Of a DNA stretch of 64,000 nt, positions 36,653 through 46,288 are shown one piece after another. The stretch is taken from the NCBI GenBank assembly GCA_014376785.1, contig JACMQW010000066.1, positions 1-64,000 on the forward strand, written 5' to 3'. A program made the translations under genes and the position numbers. Under the pieces are notes generated by a model. It worked only from the letters and a program-made list of their open reading frames with translations. It ran no database searches and was not told the DNA's origin. This stretch comes from Oligoflexia bacterium (GTDB lineage: Bacteria; Bdellovibrionota; UBA1018). The stretch's first letter is position 1. The number at the start of each line of letters is the position of its first letter.

Positions 36653-37543
36653 ATGCGTCCCACTTTCTCTTTGTTTACTCTCTCCGTTCTGATCGCTTTG
36701 TTATCGCTCCTTGGCTCTTCGGCCGAAGCGAAAGTGTATTCGGCAATTCTGGTTGATAAGGCGACCAATACCCTGGAGGTCGTCGATTTACAGAATGGCG
36801 AGTACCTCCCGATTAAAAAGTTTCATGCGACGCTCGGAAAAGTGAAGGGCGACAAAGAACAAGAAGGGGACCAAAAAACCCCCGAAGGAATTTATACTTT
36901 CAAGGCAAGGTTAACTCCTCCTTCACTGAAGAAAAAATTCGGCGTGATGGCGTTCTATGTGAACTACCCGAACGATTTCGACAAAATCGCGGGACGCACC
37001 GGTTTCGATATCATGCTCCATGCGACTGACGTGCCGGACCGGTTGAAACAAGATTACGACAGCGAAGGCTGCGTGGTGGTGAAGAACGAGGAACTCTCCG
37101 AAATCGCGCCCCAGATAAAAATAGGGCTCACTCCGATTCTGATCTTTCAGTCATTAACGGATGAATATCGAAAGCCGGGAAAAGATCCCGCGATTCGAAG
37201 TTTTTTCGAAAGCTGGATCAAGTCTTGGGAGCAGCGGGATTTAACCGGTTACATCGGACATTATCACTCCGATTTTTCCGCCCAGGGAAAAGACCGAGAG
37301 GGTTGGAAGAAATACAAGGCCGCACTGAATACTCGATACTCCGACATCTCCATCGGGCCGGAAGATGTCCTTTACTACCGACATCCAAAGTACTGGATGA
37401 TCACGTTTACCCAAAACTATCGGTCGAAACTGAAGGGCGGAGGATGGGGACATCGCTCTCGCGGAACCAAAATACTTTACGTTGCGGAAGAGGCCGGCGA
37501 GCCTAAGATCATCGCTGAATCCTTCACGCAGTCGATGTGGTGA
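36653..37543 (+). CDS. L,D-transpeptidase (YkuD-like) with C-terminal NTF2/SnoaL-like extension
   Basis: LVDKATNTLEVVD, GDQKTPEGIYTF, MLHATDV...SEGCVVVKNEEL; C-terminal FFESWIKSWEQRDLTGYIGHYHSDF. Confidence 0.82.
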   Translation: MRPTFSLFTLSVLIALLSLLGSSAEAKVYSAILVDKATNTLEVVDLQNGEYLPIKKFHATLGKVKGDKEQEGDQKTPEGIYTFKARLTPPSLKKKFGVMAFYVNYPNDFDKIAGRTGFDIMLHATDVPDRLKQDYDSEGCVVVKNEELSEIAPQIKIGLTPILIFQSLTDEYRKPGKDPAIRSFFESWIKSWEQRDLTGYIGHYHSDFSAQGKDREGWKKYKAALNTRYSDISIGPEDVLYYRHPKYWMITFTQNYRSKLKGGGWGHRSRGTKILYVAEEAGEPKIIAESFTQSMW

Positions 37544-37579
37544 GGAATACAGTCCATGCTCGCAGTGACGAGGGAAACA

Positions 37580-38839
37580 ATGAACCAATTCGAGAATAAG
37601 ATCGACGTTCCCACTCGTGCCGAGACCGTGATCATCGGTGCGGGAGTGATCGGGAGTGCGCTCGCGATGGCACTCGCCGAGCGCGGCTCGGAGTCGGTGG
37701 TCGTCATCGACCCAGATTTGGAAGGCACGCTTTCGAGCTCCGAACTGAATGCGGGCGGTGTTCGGGCGACCTTTCATCAAGAACTGAACATTCTCGCCTC
37801 GAAAATTTCGATCGATTATTTTCGAGAGCACGCGGAAGATGTTGGGTTTAGAGAAGTCGGTTATCTCTGGATTCATAAAGAGCAGGGGATGCAGGAAAGT
37901 CTGCGGAGTCTTCCGAAATGGCAAGCGGCTGGATGGCCCGTGGAAGTTTGGGATGCTCAGCGTTTGCGTGAATACGCGCCTTTCATCGATCGAGTGGAAA
38001 ATCTGGCGGGTGCTCTCTGGAGCCCGCGCGACGGCTTGCTAAATCCTAATCTCCTGAAACTTCATTACCGAAACCGTGCGAAAGCAAAGGGCGTCCGCTT
38101 TATCGATCGCCTGGCATTGAGTGGCTCGAGTGCAGATGCCGAGGGATTGCGTCTCGATTTTCAGCGCATGCCCGACTCCTTTTCTCGTGAAGACAAAGAA
38201 GCTTTTTACAAAAAAGAAAATGAAGACGAATCTAGCGCCGTTTCACACTCGATCCGCGCGGAGAAAGTTGTGAATGCGGCCGGCCCTTGGGCGGCAAGGG
38301 TAGCTAAAATTCTCGGTTATGAAAGTCCGTCCTTTAATGTTCGTCGACAGATTTCGCTTTTTGATTGTCGTGAGGTCGATCTCTCCCCGTACGGCATGAT
38401 CATCGATCCGTCTGGGGTCTATTTTCATCCCGAGGCCGGCTATATTCTCGGCGGAGTTGCGGAACGAGACACCCCTGCAGGACCGAATTTTCATTACGAT
38501 GGTGAGGCCTATTTTCAGGAAAAAATATGGATGCCGCTTTCCGAAACGTCTTCGAAGTTCGAAGCGCTCCGTCACCTTTCGGGGTGGGGTGGGCTCTATG
38601 AAGTATCCCCGGACGAGTCGGCAATTGTCGGCATGGCGAAAACAGTTCAGGGCTTCGGGAAGGCGAGGGTATTTGAGTCCCATTCTTATTCGGGGCATGG
38701 AGTGATGCACAGCTATGCCTGCGGAGTCGCATTAGCTGAGCAAATACTGGAAGGCAAATCTAGCACGCTAGACCTAGAGCCGTTCTCTGGCGATCGATTT
38801 GCCCGAGGTCTGCGGCTCGAGGAAACGGCGGTGATTTGA
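37580..38839 (+). CDS. FAD-dependent oxidoreductase (DAO family)
   Basis: VIIGAGVIGSALAMALAERG, NAAGPWAARVA, SHSYSGHGVMHSYACG; ATG at 37580 has GAGGG SD. Confidence 0.85.
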   Translation: MNQFENKIDVPTRAETVIIGAGVIGSALAMALAERGSESVVVIDPDLEGTLSSSELNAGGVRATFHQELNILASKISIDYFREHAEDVGFREVGYLWIHKEQGMQESLRSLPKWQAAGWPVEVWDAQRLREYAPFIDRVENLAGALWSPRDGLLNPNLLKLHYRNRAKAKGVRFIDRLALSGSSADAEGLRLDFQRMPDSFSREDKEAFYKKENEDESSAVSHSIRAEKVVNAAGPWAARVAKILGYESPSFNVRRQISLFDCREVDLSPYGMIIDPSGVYFHPEAGYILGGVAERDTPAGPNFHYDGEAYFQEKIWMPLSETSSKFEALRHLSGWGGLYEVSPDESAIVGMAKTVQGFGKARVFESHSYSGHGVMHSYACGVALAEQILEGKSSTLDLEPFSGDRFARGLRLEETAVI

Positions 38840-39991
38840 TTGGCATTTTTTCACCCCTTCGAAAGTTATGAGCGAGCGAACGCGGTCCTTGGCGAAGGAC
38901 TTCGCGACGGCGTTTTTCCTGGATTTGTCGCAGGAGTTTGGTCTCTGGATTATCCGAATTCTTTTGAGTTCGCCTGGGGCGGGCATCGCCGGATGAACTC
39001 TAAAGGATTAGCCGAGCTTCCGATGGAGCGGGACACGATTTTCGATCTGGCTTCTCTGACTAAAGTTTTCGCGACCAGTGCTCTGGCCATGACGCTCATC
39101 GAGCGCGGCTGGATCCAGTGGGATACGCCGGTGCGTTCTATTCTTCCGAACTTTCGCCACGCGGGTGTCACTCTGAAACACCTCGCATCGCATACTTCTG
39201 GTTTGCCCGCTTGGTATCCTCTTTTTGAAAAAATGCGCGAGTCCTTCCACCGTGATGATTTGGAAACGCTGCCGATCAAAATCCGGCAAGAGGCGATGAG
39301 GAAACTCGTTTTTGGAATCGATCTCGAGAGGTCAGTCGGAACAAAAGCCGTCTATTCGGATCTCGGATTTCTCACCTTGGGATTTGCTTTGGAAGAAGTA
39401 ACAGGTTTACCGCTCGATCAGGCGGTGATGCGATTTGTTTGGCGACCCATGGGACTCTCCGAACGAGGGCGAACGGGGCCGTATTTTGTGCATACGAATC
39501 AAGCCGTTTTTCGCGCTCGCGATGACCGTGTGGCCGCGACCGAGGATTCGGCTTGGCGGCACGGAGTGATTCAAGGCCAGGTTCATGATGACAACTGCTG
39601 GGCTATGGGGGGGTACGGGGGGCATGCGGGTGCTTTCGGAACGGCGGAAGACCTCCTGCTCTACGGCAAGAAGTTTTTCAGCGGTTATTTCTCACGCATG
39701 AATTTACAGGCTGCATGGACACGGGTAGCCGATCCGGGCGACTGTGAACGCACCCCCGGATGGGATACCCCAAGTGGAAATTCGCCGGCTTTCGGGAAGA
39801 CATTTTCATCGAAATCCGTAGGCCACCTGGGCTTCACCGGAACTTCTTTTTGGATTGATCCCGAAAACGGCAAAGTCGTGACGCTTTTAACGAACCGAGT
39901 TCATCCGACACGCGAAAACACGTTGATTAAATCCTTTCGAGGAAAGTTTCACGAAGCTCTGGCCACCGACTTAAGGGTCGGTTTGGATTGA
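38840..39991 (+). CDS. Beta-lactamase family serine hydrolase
   Basis: SLTKVFATSALAM (SxxK), YSDLGFLTLG (YxD/N), HLGFTGTSF. Confidence 0.87.
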   Translation: MAFFHPFESYERANAVLGEGLRDGVFPGFVAGVWSLDYPNSFEFAWGGHRRMNSKGLAELPMERDTIFDLASLTKVFATSALAMTLIERGWIQWDTPVRSILPNFRHAGVTLKHLASHTSGLPAWYPLFEKMRESFHRDDLETLPIKIRQEAMRKLVFGIDLERSVGTKAVYSDLGFLTLGFALEEVTGLPLDQAVMRFVWRPMGLSERGRTGPYFVHTNQAVFRARDDRVAATEDSAWRHGVIQGQVHDDNCWAMGGYGGHAGAFGTAEDLLLYGKKFFSGYFSRMNLQAAWTRVADPGDCERTPGWDTPSGNSPAFGKTFSSKSVGHLGFTGTSFWIDPENGKVVTLLTNRVHPTRENTLIKSFRGKFHEALATDLRVGLD

Positions 39992-40017
39992 CCATTAGGG
40001 GTTTGCGAGGCGAAAAT
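39988..40017 (+). promoter_or_regulatory. Promoter TTGACC-N18-GAAAAT placed for a leaderless mpl mRNA
   Basis: 7 nt from the -10 to ATG 40025; no SD. Confidence 0.45.
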
Positions 40018-40024
40018 AAAGTCT

Positions 40025-41527
40025 ATGCCTCCCGCACAAACAATAAATGAGACCGCGTTTTCCGATTTGAAGAATGTCCACATCATAGGGATCTGCGGAA
40101 CCTTGATGGGTTCTTTCGCAGCTTTTTTAAAGCGCCAGGGAATGAATGTGACCGGGAGTGACCAGAATGTCTATCCGCCCATGAGTGACGTGCTCGGGCG
40201 TGCGGGCATCACGCTTTTCTCAGGATACCGAGAAGAGAATTTGACTGGGTTGCCAAAGCGTCCCGACTTAGTCGTGATCGGAAATGTCATTAGCCGTGCA
40301 AATCCAGAAGCGACGGCGGCGATTTCAGGCGGCTACCCTTACACCTCCCTTCCCGAGGCGATGGAAAAGCTCATGCTGAAATCCACTCGCAACCTGGTCG
40401 TTTCAGGAACCCACGGAAAAACCACGACTTCGAGTTTTCTTGCTTTTATCCTTTCTCATGCAGGCAAAGACCCGAATTATTTTATCGGCGGGGTCTCCGC
40501 GGACTTACCGAATAGCTTTCATGTCACTTCTCTCAGTGGTGGGCGGCCCTTTGTTTTAGAAGGCGACGAATACGATACGGCGTTCTGGGACAAGGTTCCT
40601 AAATTTAATCATTACCTTCCGGACGACGCTATTCTCACTTCGGTAGAGTTTGATCATGCGGATATTTACGCTGACTTTAATGCGGTTAAATCCGCTTTTT
40701 CAGGACTCGTGAGCCGAATACGCAAAGGAGGCCGATTGATCGCCTGTGCGGATTCAGTCGCGGTACGTGAACTCGCAGCCCAGGCGGTCGTTCCGGTTCT
40801 ATTCTACGGATCAAACGTCGAAAGTGGAGCGCGCTTTACCCCGTCGAAAATTCGAGTCGATCAAAACGGCATCACTCGCTTCACCGTTCTGGACGGTGAA
40901 AAAGAAATGGGCGAGTTAGCCCTGCACTTACCTGGGCATCATAATGTGTTGAATGCGCTCGCAGTTTGGATCGAATGCCGCGAGCTCGGACTTTCACATG
41001 CCGAAATTGCGGCGGGACTGCTTGCTTTTCGAGGCGTGAAAAGACGCCAAGAAGAAAGAGGAGAAGTCGGAGGAGTACTGGTGATCGATGACTTTGCCCA
41101 TCATCCCACAGCCGTTCGCGAAACCTTGCGCGCCCTCCGCTCAAAGTATAAAGATCGTCGTATCGTGGCGGTCTTCGAACCGCGAAGTGCCACATCCAGG
41201 CGAAAAGTATTTCAAGAAGATTACGGGAAAGCATTTTTGGAGGCAGACTCCTGCCACATCGCTGTCCCTTTCGATCAGAGTAAGATCGCGGAAAATGACC
41301 AATTTTCAAGTCAGCAACTGGTCGACGACATCGTTCGGCTCGGACGTCCCGCCGATTTTTTTCTCGAAATCGAGCAAGGCGTCAAACAAGTGACGGCGAG
41401 TTCCAAAAGGGGAGATCTCATCGCTGTGCTTTCCAATGGCGGTTTTGGAGGCTTCATCCCTAAACTACTCGATGCCCTCCGCGACAGGGCTCTCGATGCC
41501 CCCGATCATCGCTCACCTCCATGCTAA
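40025..41527 (+). CDS. mpl: UDP-N-acetylmuramate:L-alanyl-gamma-D-glutamyl-meso-diaminopimelate ligase
   Basis: Mur ligase motif GTHGKTTTSS; IGICGTLMGSFAAFLK; DDFAHHPTAV. Confidence 0.93.
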   Translation: MPPAQTINETAFSDLKNVHIIGICGTLMGSFAAFLKRQGMNVTGSDQNVYPPMSDVLGRAGITLFSGYREENLTGLPKRPDLVVIGNVISRANPEATAAISGGYPYTSLPEAMEKLMLKSTRNLVVSGTHGKTTTSSFLAFILSHAGKDPNYFIGGVSADLPNSFHVTSLSGGRPFVLEGDEYDTAFWDKVPKFNHYLPDDAILTSVEFDHADIYADFNAVKSAFSGLVSRIRKGGRLIACADSVAVRELAAQAVVPVLFYGSNVESGARFTPSKIRVDQNGITRFTVLDGEKEMGELALHLPGHHNVLNALAVWIECRELGLSHAEIAAGLLAFRGVKRRQEERGEVGGVLVIDDFAHHPTAVRETLRALRSKYKDRRIVAVFEPRSATSRRKVFQEDYGKAFLEADSCHIAVPFDQSKIAENDQFSSQQLVDDIVRLGRPADFFLEIEQGVKQVTASSKRGDLIAVLSNGGFGGFIPKLLDALRDRALDAPDHRSPPC

Positions 41528-41585
41528 ACCTCGTTAATTTTTAGGCCGATTCGGCCGATGGGTCTTCTAGGAAGTCGGTGAAGCT

Positions 41586-43598
41586 ATGTCTTCTGAGGTA
41601 CTCAAAAAGTTCGGCCGTTACTTCTTGCTCGATTTGATCGCGCAAGGGGGGATGGCTGAAATTTACCGTGCGCGCTTAGCTGCGAAAGACGGTGCGGGCC
41701 GGCTCGTGGTCGTTAAGCGCATTCAAGCCGGGTTTGGCGCAAACGACGAATTCCTGAAGATGTTCAAATCAGAAATTAAAGTGTCGATGGGGCTGAACCA
41801 TCCGAACATCGTCGCGCTTTACGATTTCGGAGAAGAGCAATCTCAGCCGTTCATCACGATGGAATTCGTGGATGGCAAAAACCTCCGTCAGCTATTGAAC
41901 CGATTTAAAGAGCTTGGGCAACCTTTTCCGGTCGAACTCGCAGCCCACATTATCGAGCAGTCCGCGTCGGGGCTTCATTATGCCCATGCCTACAAAGATA
42001 AAATTAGCGGTGATCCGCTGAATGTCGTCCACCGAGACATCAGCCCACAAAATCTCCTTATTTCATTCGAAGGTGGAGTGAAGATCATCGATTTCGGAAT
42101 CGCGAAGGCGACCACGAACAACGAGCACACGCGTGCCGGCGTTATCAAAGGGAAGCCGAGCTATCTGTCGCCAGAGCAAATTTCCGGAGACGCCATCGAC
42201 GGTCGCACCGATCTTTTCGCGCTCGGTGCGGTCTTCTGGGAGCTACTCGTCGGTCGAAAGCTTTTTTCGGGAGACAATGACCTCGCAGTATTAAAAATGA
42301 TCGAGAGTTGCACCACTACGGTACGACCCCCGTCGGAATCTAATCCCGGCGTCCCGAAGGAACTCGACGTCATCGTCATGAAGATGCTTTCCCGGTCACC
42401 CGATAAGCGGTACCAGACCGGGGAAGAACTGCAGCGAACGTTGCGCAAATTCATGAACGTGTATGCGCCAGACTTCGTGTCGAGCGACCTGTCGTACGTA
42501 TCGAAAGAGCTTTTCCAAAAAGAAATCGTAGAGGACCGAAAGAAAGTCCAACGACTGAATGAGCGAGTCGAGCAACTTCTACTAAACGACATCCCCGAAA
42601 TCGCTGCGCATTCGGAAGAAAAGAAGGAACCGCGCCGCGAAGATACCACGACTTTTGTTTCTCGGCGTCCACCTGCGGGAGTGCAAGATTTCGAGCTAAA
42701 GCCGAGTGACGTCCAAAATCAAGCGCCTCTGGCCATTGAGCGTCCCGCCCGGCCTCAGGGCCCACGCCCGGCAGCGCCTGGAACAAAACAGATTCACCTC
42801 TCGCTTGGAAATAATACTCCTAGTGCGAATCATTACACTCGCACCGGAATGAGCCGTCAGTCGAACGGGTACGGACAAAAAGAGTCTTCAAAAAATTTCG
42901 GAATTGCCGGATTTGCGGCGACCCTTGCCATCATCGGTGGAATCTCCTGGATTGGACCTCGCTTAGGATTTGAAGTTCCTATTCTATCTGCGCTCCTCGG
43001 TGAGAACGTCAATCGGACGGTCGCATCTCGCGTAGAGCCTACGTCTGATCCCGGTACGGTGCAGTCTCCGGCTGAGGGGGCGAACGCGAAAACTCCTCCC
43101 GCTAAGCTCAGACTGAATATTTTTCCTGAAGGAAAGCTTGGCAAGATATCGGTAAATGGCAATTTTATCGATCCTGCGAATCCAGTCGTGGATGTGCCAA
43201 CGGATTCCCCTCTCGAACTTCTCGTTCAGCGTGAAGGATTCGAACCCTTCAGGAGTGAGTTCAAAGTGGACTCTCGGTCGCTCGGAGCAAATGGGGAATA
43301 CCGCAAAGAAATTAATTTAGAGCCGGAAATCGATCGGGCTCCGGCGATGATCGTGCAAGGCGATGATTTCGGGTATCTCTCGGTAAAATCGACGCCTGGC
43401 GCGGATGTGAAAATATTCGTCAATGGCAAGTTCTGGGGCCAGAAGTATGCGCCCTTTGAAATGATGAAGGTGCCGACCGGCAAGCTCGACATCCGTTTTT
43501 ATAATTCGACTCTCGACCTGGAAGATAAAATTCAAGTCGATATCGACCGAAAACACCCAAAGCAGATTCAGTCGAATCTGAAGCCACGAGTGCATTAG
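41586..43598 (+). CDS. Serine/threonine protein kinase with TM helix and PEGA-like C-terminal domains
   Basis: VVKRI, HRDISPQNLL, DFGIAK, PSYLSPEQ; TM IAGFAATLAIIGGISWIG; VKSTPGADVKIFVNGKFWGQ. Confidence 0.93.
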   Translation: MSSEVLKKFGRYFLLDLIAQGGMAEIYRARLAAKDGAGRLVVVKRIQAGFGANDEFLKMFKSEIKVSMGLNHPNIVALYDFGEEQSQPFITMEFVDGKNLRQLLNRFKELGQPFPVELAAHIIEQSASGLHYAHAYKDKISGDPLNVVHRDISPQNLLISFEGGVKIIDFGIAKATTNNEHTRAGVIKGKPSYLSPEQISGDAIDGRTDLFALGAVFWELLVGRKLFSGDNDLAVLKMIESCTTTVRPPSESNPGVPKELDVIVMKMLSRSPDKRYQTGEELQRTLRKFMNVYAPDFVSSDLSYVSKELFQKEIVEDRKKVQRLNERVEQLLLNDIPEIAAHSEEKKEPRREDTTTFVSRRPPAGVQDFELKPSDVQNQAPLAIERPARPQGPRPAAPGTKQIHLSLGNNTPSANHYTRTGMSRQSNGYGQKESSKNFGIAGFAATLAIIGGISWIGPRLGFEVPILSALLGENVNRTVASRVEPTSDPGTVQSPAEGANAKTPPAKLRLNIFPEGKLGKISVNGNFIDPANPVVDVPTDSPLELLVQREGFEPFRSEFKVDSRSLGANGEYRKEINLEPEIDRAPAMIVQGDDFGYLSVKSTPGADVKIFVNGKFWGQKYAPFEMMKVPTGKLDIRFYNSTLDLEDKIQVDIDRKHPKQIQSNLKPRVH

Positions 43599-43673
43599 TC
43601 ACAGGTCAGGAATTCAGGCGAGATTTAAAAATCAGCAACCAGTGTCTCATCGGAAATACACTCTGAGCACGAC

Positions 43674-44351
43674 TTACTCTTCGTATTTGTATCCGACGCC
43701 GTAAATGGAAATGATGTGCTTTGTGAGCGAAGGGATCTTCTTTCGAAGAGCGCGAATGTGGACGTCGATCGTCCGATCATTCGTTTTTTCAGCGCCGTCT
43801 TTCCAGACTTCCTTTAAAATGGCATCGCGAGAGACGATATTTCCAAACTGGCTGGCGAGAAATCGAAGAATATCGAATTCCGTGAGCGTTAAGTGCGCGC
43901 GTCTGCCCGCGTAAGAAACTTCGCGAGTGTTCGGTTCGATTCGAAGTTCCCCGATCTCGATTGGCGCGACTTCCACCGAAGCTGCTTTTCGAAGTCTTGC
44001 CTGAATGCGTGCTTCGAGTTCGCGAAAGTCGAAAGGCTTAGGAAGATAATCATCTGCTCCGACGCTCAGTCCTCGGGTCACATCACTTTGGGTGTTTTTT
44101 ACGGAGAGAAGAATCAGTGGCACGCGCTTGGTTTTTTCGTCTTGTTTCATGAGCGAGCAAGCGTCCAAGCCAGATAGAATCGGCAAGACCACATCGAGTA
44201 AAATCAAATCAGGCTGGCGATTCCGAGCATAGTCGATGCCGATGACTGCATTTTCTGCCGTGAGTATTTCGTAGTCTTTAGAGAGCATGGTCTCCAAGAA
44301 TTTTCGAGTTTCAGGATGGTCTTCAATCAGGAGAATGCGTGATTTTTTCAT
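43674..44351 (-). CDS. OmpR/PhoB-family response regulator
   Basis: Receiver ILLIEDHPETRKFL, LILLDVVLP; winged helix LTLTEFDILRFLAS..VDVHIRALRKK; ATG at 44351 preferred over GTG 44378. Confidence 0.93.
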   Translation of the reverse strand: MKKSRILLIEDHPETRKFLETMLSKDYEILTAENAVIGIDYARNRQPDLILLDVVLPILSGLDACSLMKQDEKTKRVPLILLSVKNTQSDVTRGLSVGADDYLPKPFDFRELEARIQARLRKAASVEVAPIEIGELRIEPNTREVSYAGRRAHLTLTEFDILRFLASQFGNIVSRDAILKEVWKDGAEKTNDRTIDVHIRALRKKIPSLTKHIISIYGVGYKYEE

Positions 44352-44397
44352 ATGAACTCTGTAAAGAAATAATAACACGTCTTCTCATTGCAAGTCA

Positions 44398-45045
44398 CTA
44401 GGCGGCTCGCTTAAAGTTCAGTGCGACGAATTCTTCGGTGATTTCTTCGTCATATTCTCCCCACCCTCGGTGCGCCTGGCAGAATACTTTGACCAGCTGT
44501 TCGTCAAACTGCCGGCCGGCAAACTGCCGTAATTCTTTATAAGCGACTTCGTTCGTAAGCCCTCGTCGGTAGGGTCGGGTCGTCGTCATCGCGTCGAAAG
44601 TGTCCGCAATCAGTATGACTCGCGCGGTGACCGGAATTTCGTCTCCGGCAAGCCGATCCGGGTAGCCTTTGCCGTCGAGTCTTTCGTGGTGGTGGCGAAC
44701 GCCCGGCAGAATATCTTTGAAGAACGGAATGAGTGAAAGCGGTTGCAGAATTTCCGCGCTTTTTATCGGGTGGACTCGAATAATGGATTGTTCGTCGGCC
44801 GTCAGACGGCCTGGCTTTAGTAGGATAGAGTCGGGGATCGCGATCTTACCGAGATCATGAAAAATACTCGAATATTCGATCACTTTTTGTTCGTATTCGT
44901 TCATTCCCGCTGCTCTTGCGAGTAGTCCCGCATTTCGGGCCACCCTTAAGCAATGGCCGTAAGTATAGGGATCGCGTTCTTTCAGCGCCACCAGTAGACT
45001 CCGCATTACTTTATCGGCCCATTCGGGGATGTCATTCCAAGCCAT
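44398..45045 (-). CDS. HD-GYP domain phosphodiesterase-like protein (no receiver)
   Basis: HDLGKIAIPDSIL, HHERLDGKGYPDRL, ADTFDAMTTTRPYR. Confidence 0.92.
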   Translation of the reverse strand: MAWNDIPEWADKVMRSLLVALKERDPYTYGHCLRVARNAGLLARAAGMNEYEQKVIEYSSIFHDLGKIAIPDSILLKPGRLTADEQSIIRVHPIKSAEILQPLSLIPFFKDILPGVRHHHERLDGKGYPDRLAGDEIPVTARVILIADTFDAMTTTRPYRRGLTNEVAYKELRQFAGRQFDEQLVKVFCQAHRGWGEYDEEITEEFVALNFKRAA

Positions 45046-45184
45046 GCCCTAGCTCTTCGTCTGAAATCGAGAAAAAATGAATACCCAAAAACGGTGTCAA
45101 ACTTCCGTCGCTCAGTAGGCAATCTTTCACCGTCGCTCTTCACTCTTCTTACGTCGAAGAGAAGGGGTGAAAGGAGAGCGGTGC

Positions 45185-46288
45185 ATGAGTAAAGTTTCCA
45201 TACTATTGAGTTCGATACTCACGATGGCGGTAATGGGAGCATGCCCGCGCGCGGTCCATGCCACGGGCGGAAACATCATTCCCGGTTCGCGATTTGTCTC
45301 CGGACGGGGAGCCGCATTGGGTGACGCCTACATTGGGCTAGTAGACACCGTAGGAGAATCTCTTTTCTACAACCCGGCTGCCCTGGGGCGTATCCAAGAT
45401 TTTACATTTGAAGCGTTTAACCTCTCGCTCCAAGGAAATTCGAAACTTTCCTCGACCTTCGGCACAGACACTTACAAGATTCAGACGTTGGATGGCTACG
45501 AGTCCACGCTTCTGAAACATCCGAACATGAATCCCGGCGGCGGAGTTTCGCTTCTTCCCGCAATTGGGTTTCGCGGGTTTGGGATCGGGCTTCTTTATCA
45601 AAATCGTCTGATGGGAGAAACCAATGGCACGAACATCCGGTACCGTGCAACTTACCAACTTATTCCGACAGTGGGATACGGCTTAAATCTCGCGTCGGGA
45701 GTCCTCCGAATTGGCTATTCCCTCCAATGGGTGAATCAGGCATCAGGTGATCGGACGGTTGCGGTGGGGTCACGCCCCTTGGGCTGGACGGAAGGGCTAG
45801 CTCAGGGCAAGGGATTTTCTCAAACTGTCGGACTTGCGGTGAGTTTGCCGTTTGTGTACCAGCCCTCTATCAACCTCGTTGCGAGAAATATAGGAGGTCT
45901 TCACCTCTCTGGCGGGACGCTGATCGGTCTGGCAAAAAATTCCAGCGGAACTCTGTCCGACGAAAAAATGACGTTTGATTCTTCATTCGGTCTCACCCAT
46001 AAAATCGGTCCTAGTCTTAAGCTTTCGACCCAGGCGGCTTACCGAGACCTGACGAACACTTCCGCTTCCCGCCAAATTTCACACGCAGCATTCGGTGCTG
46101 AAGCATCGATCGTCGATCGATTTTCTTTGCGCGCGGGATTTGGCAGCGGTTATCCCACTGCAGGTCTTGGCGTTCAGACTTCGCGCGCAGAAGCCCATTT
46201 TGCTTGGTATAGTGAAGACCTAGGCAACGGTAAAACTCCGATCCGAGACATTCGGTATCTCTTCCAAATTATTTTCAAGGCGATCTAA
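45185..46288 (+). CDS. Outer-membrane beta-barrel protein (FadL/PorV-like)
   Basis: Signal peptide, SRFVSGRGAALGDAYIGLVDTVGESLFYNPAALG; AAAGGAG SD before ATG 45185. Confidence 0.75.
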   Translation: MSKVSILLSSILTMAVMGACPRAVHATGGNIIPGSRFVSGRGAALGDAYIGLVDTVGESLFYNPAALGRIQDFTFEAFNLSLQGNSKLSSTFGTDTYKIQTLDGYESTLLKHPNMNPGGGVSLLPAIGFRGFGIGLLYQNRLMGETNGTNIRYRATYQLIPTVGYGLNLASGVLRIGYSLQWVNQASGDRTVAVGSRPLGWTEGLAQGKGFSQTVGLAVSLPFVYQPSINLVARNIGGLHLSGGTLIGLAKNSSGTLSDEKMTFDSSFGLTHKIGPSLKLSTQAAYRDLTNTSASRQISHAAFGAEASIVDRFSLRAGFGSGYPTAGLGVQTSRAEAHFAWYSEDLGNGKTPIRDIRYLFQIIFKAI

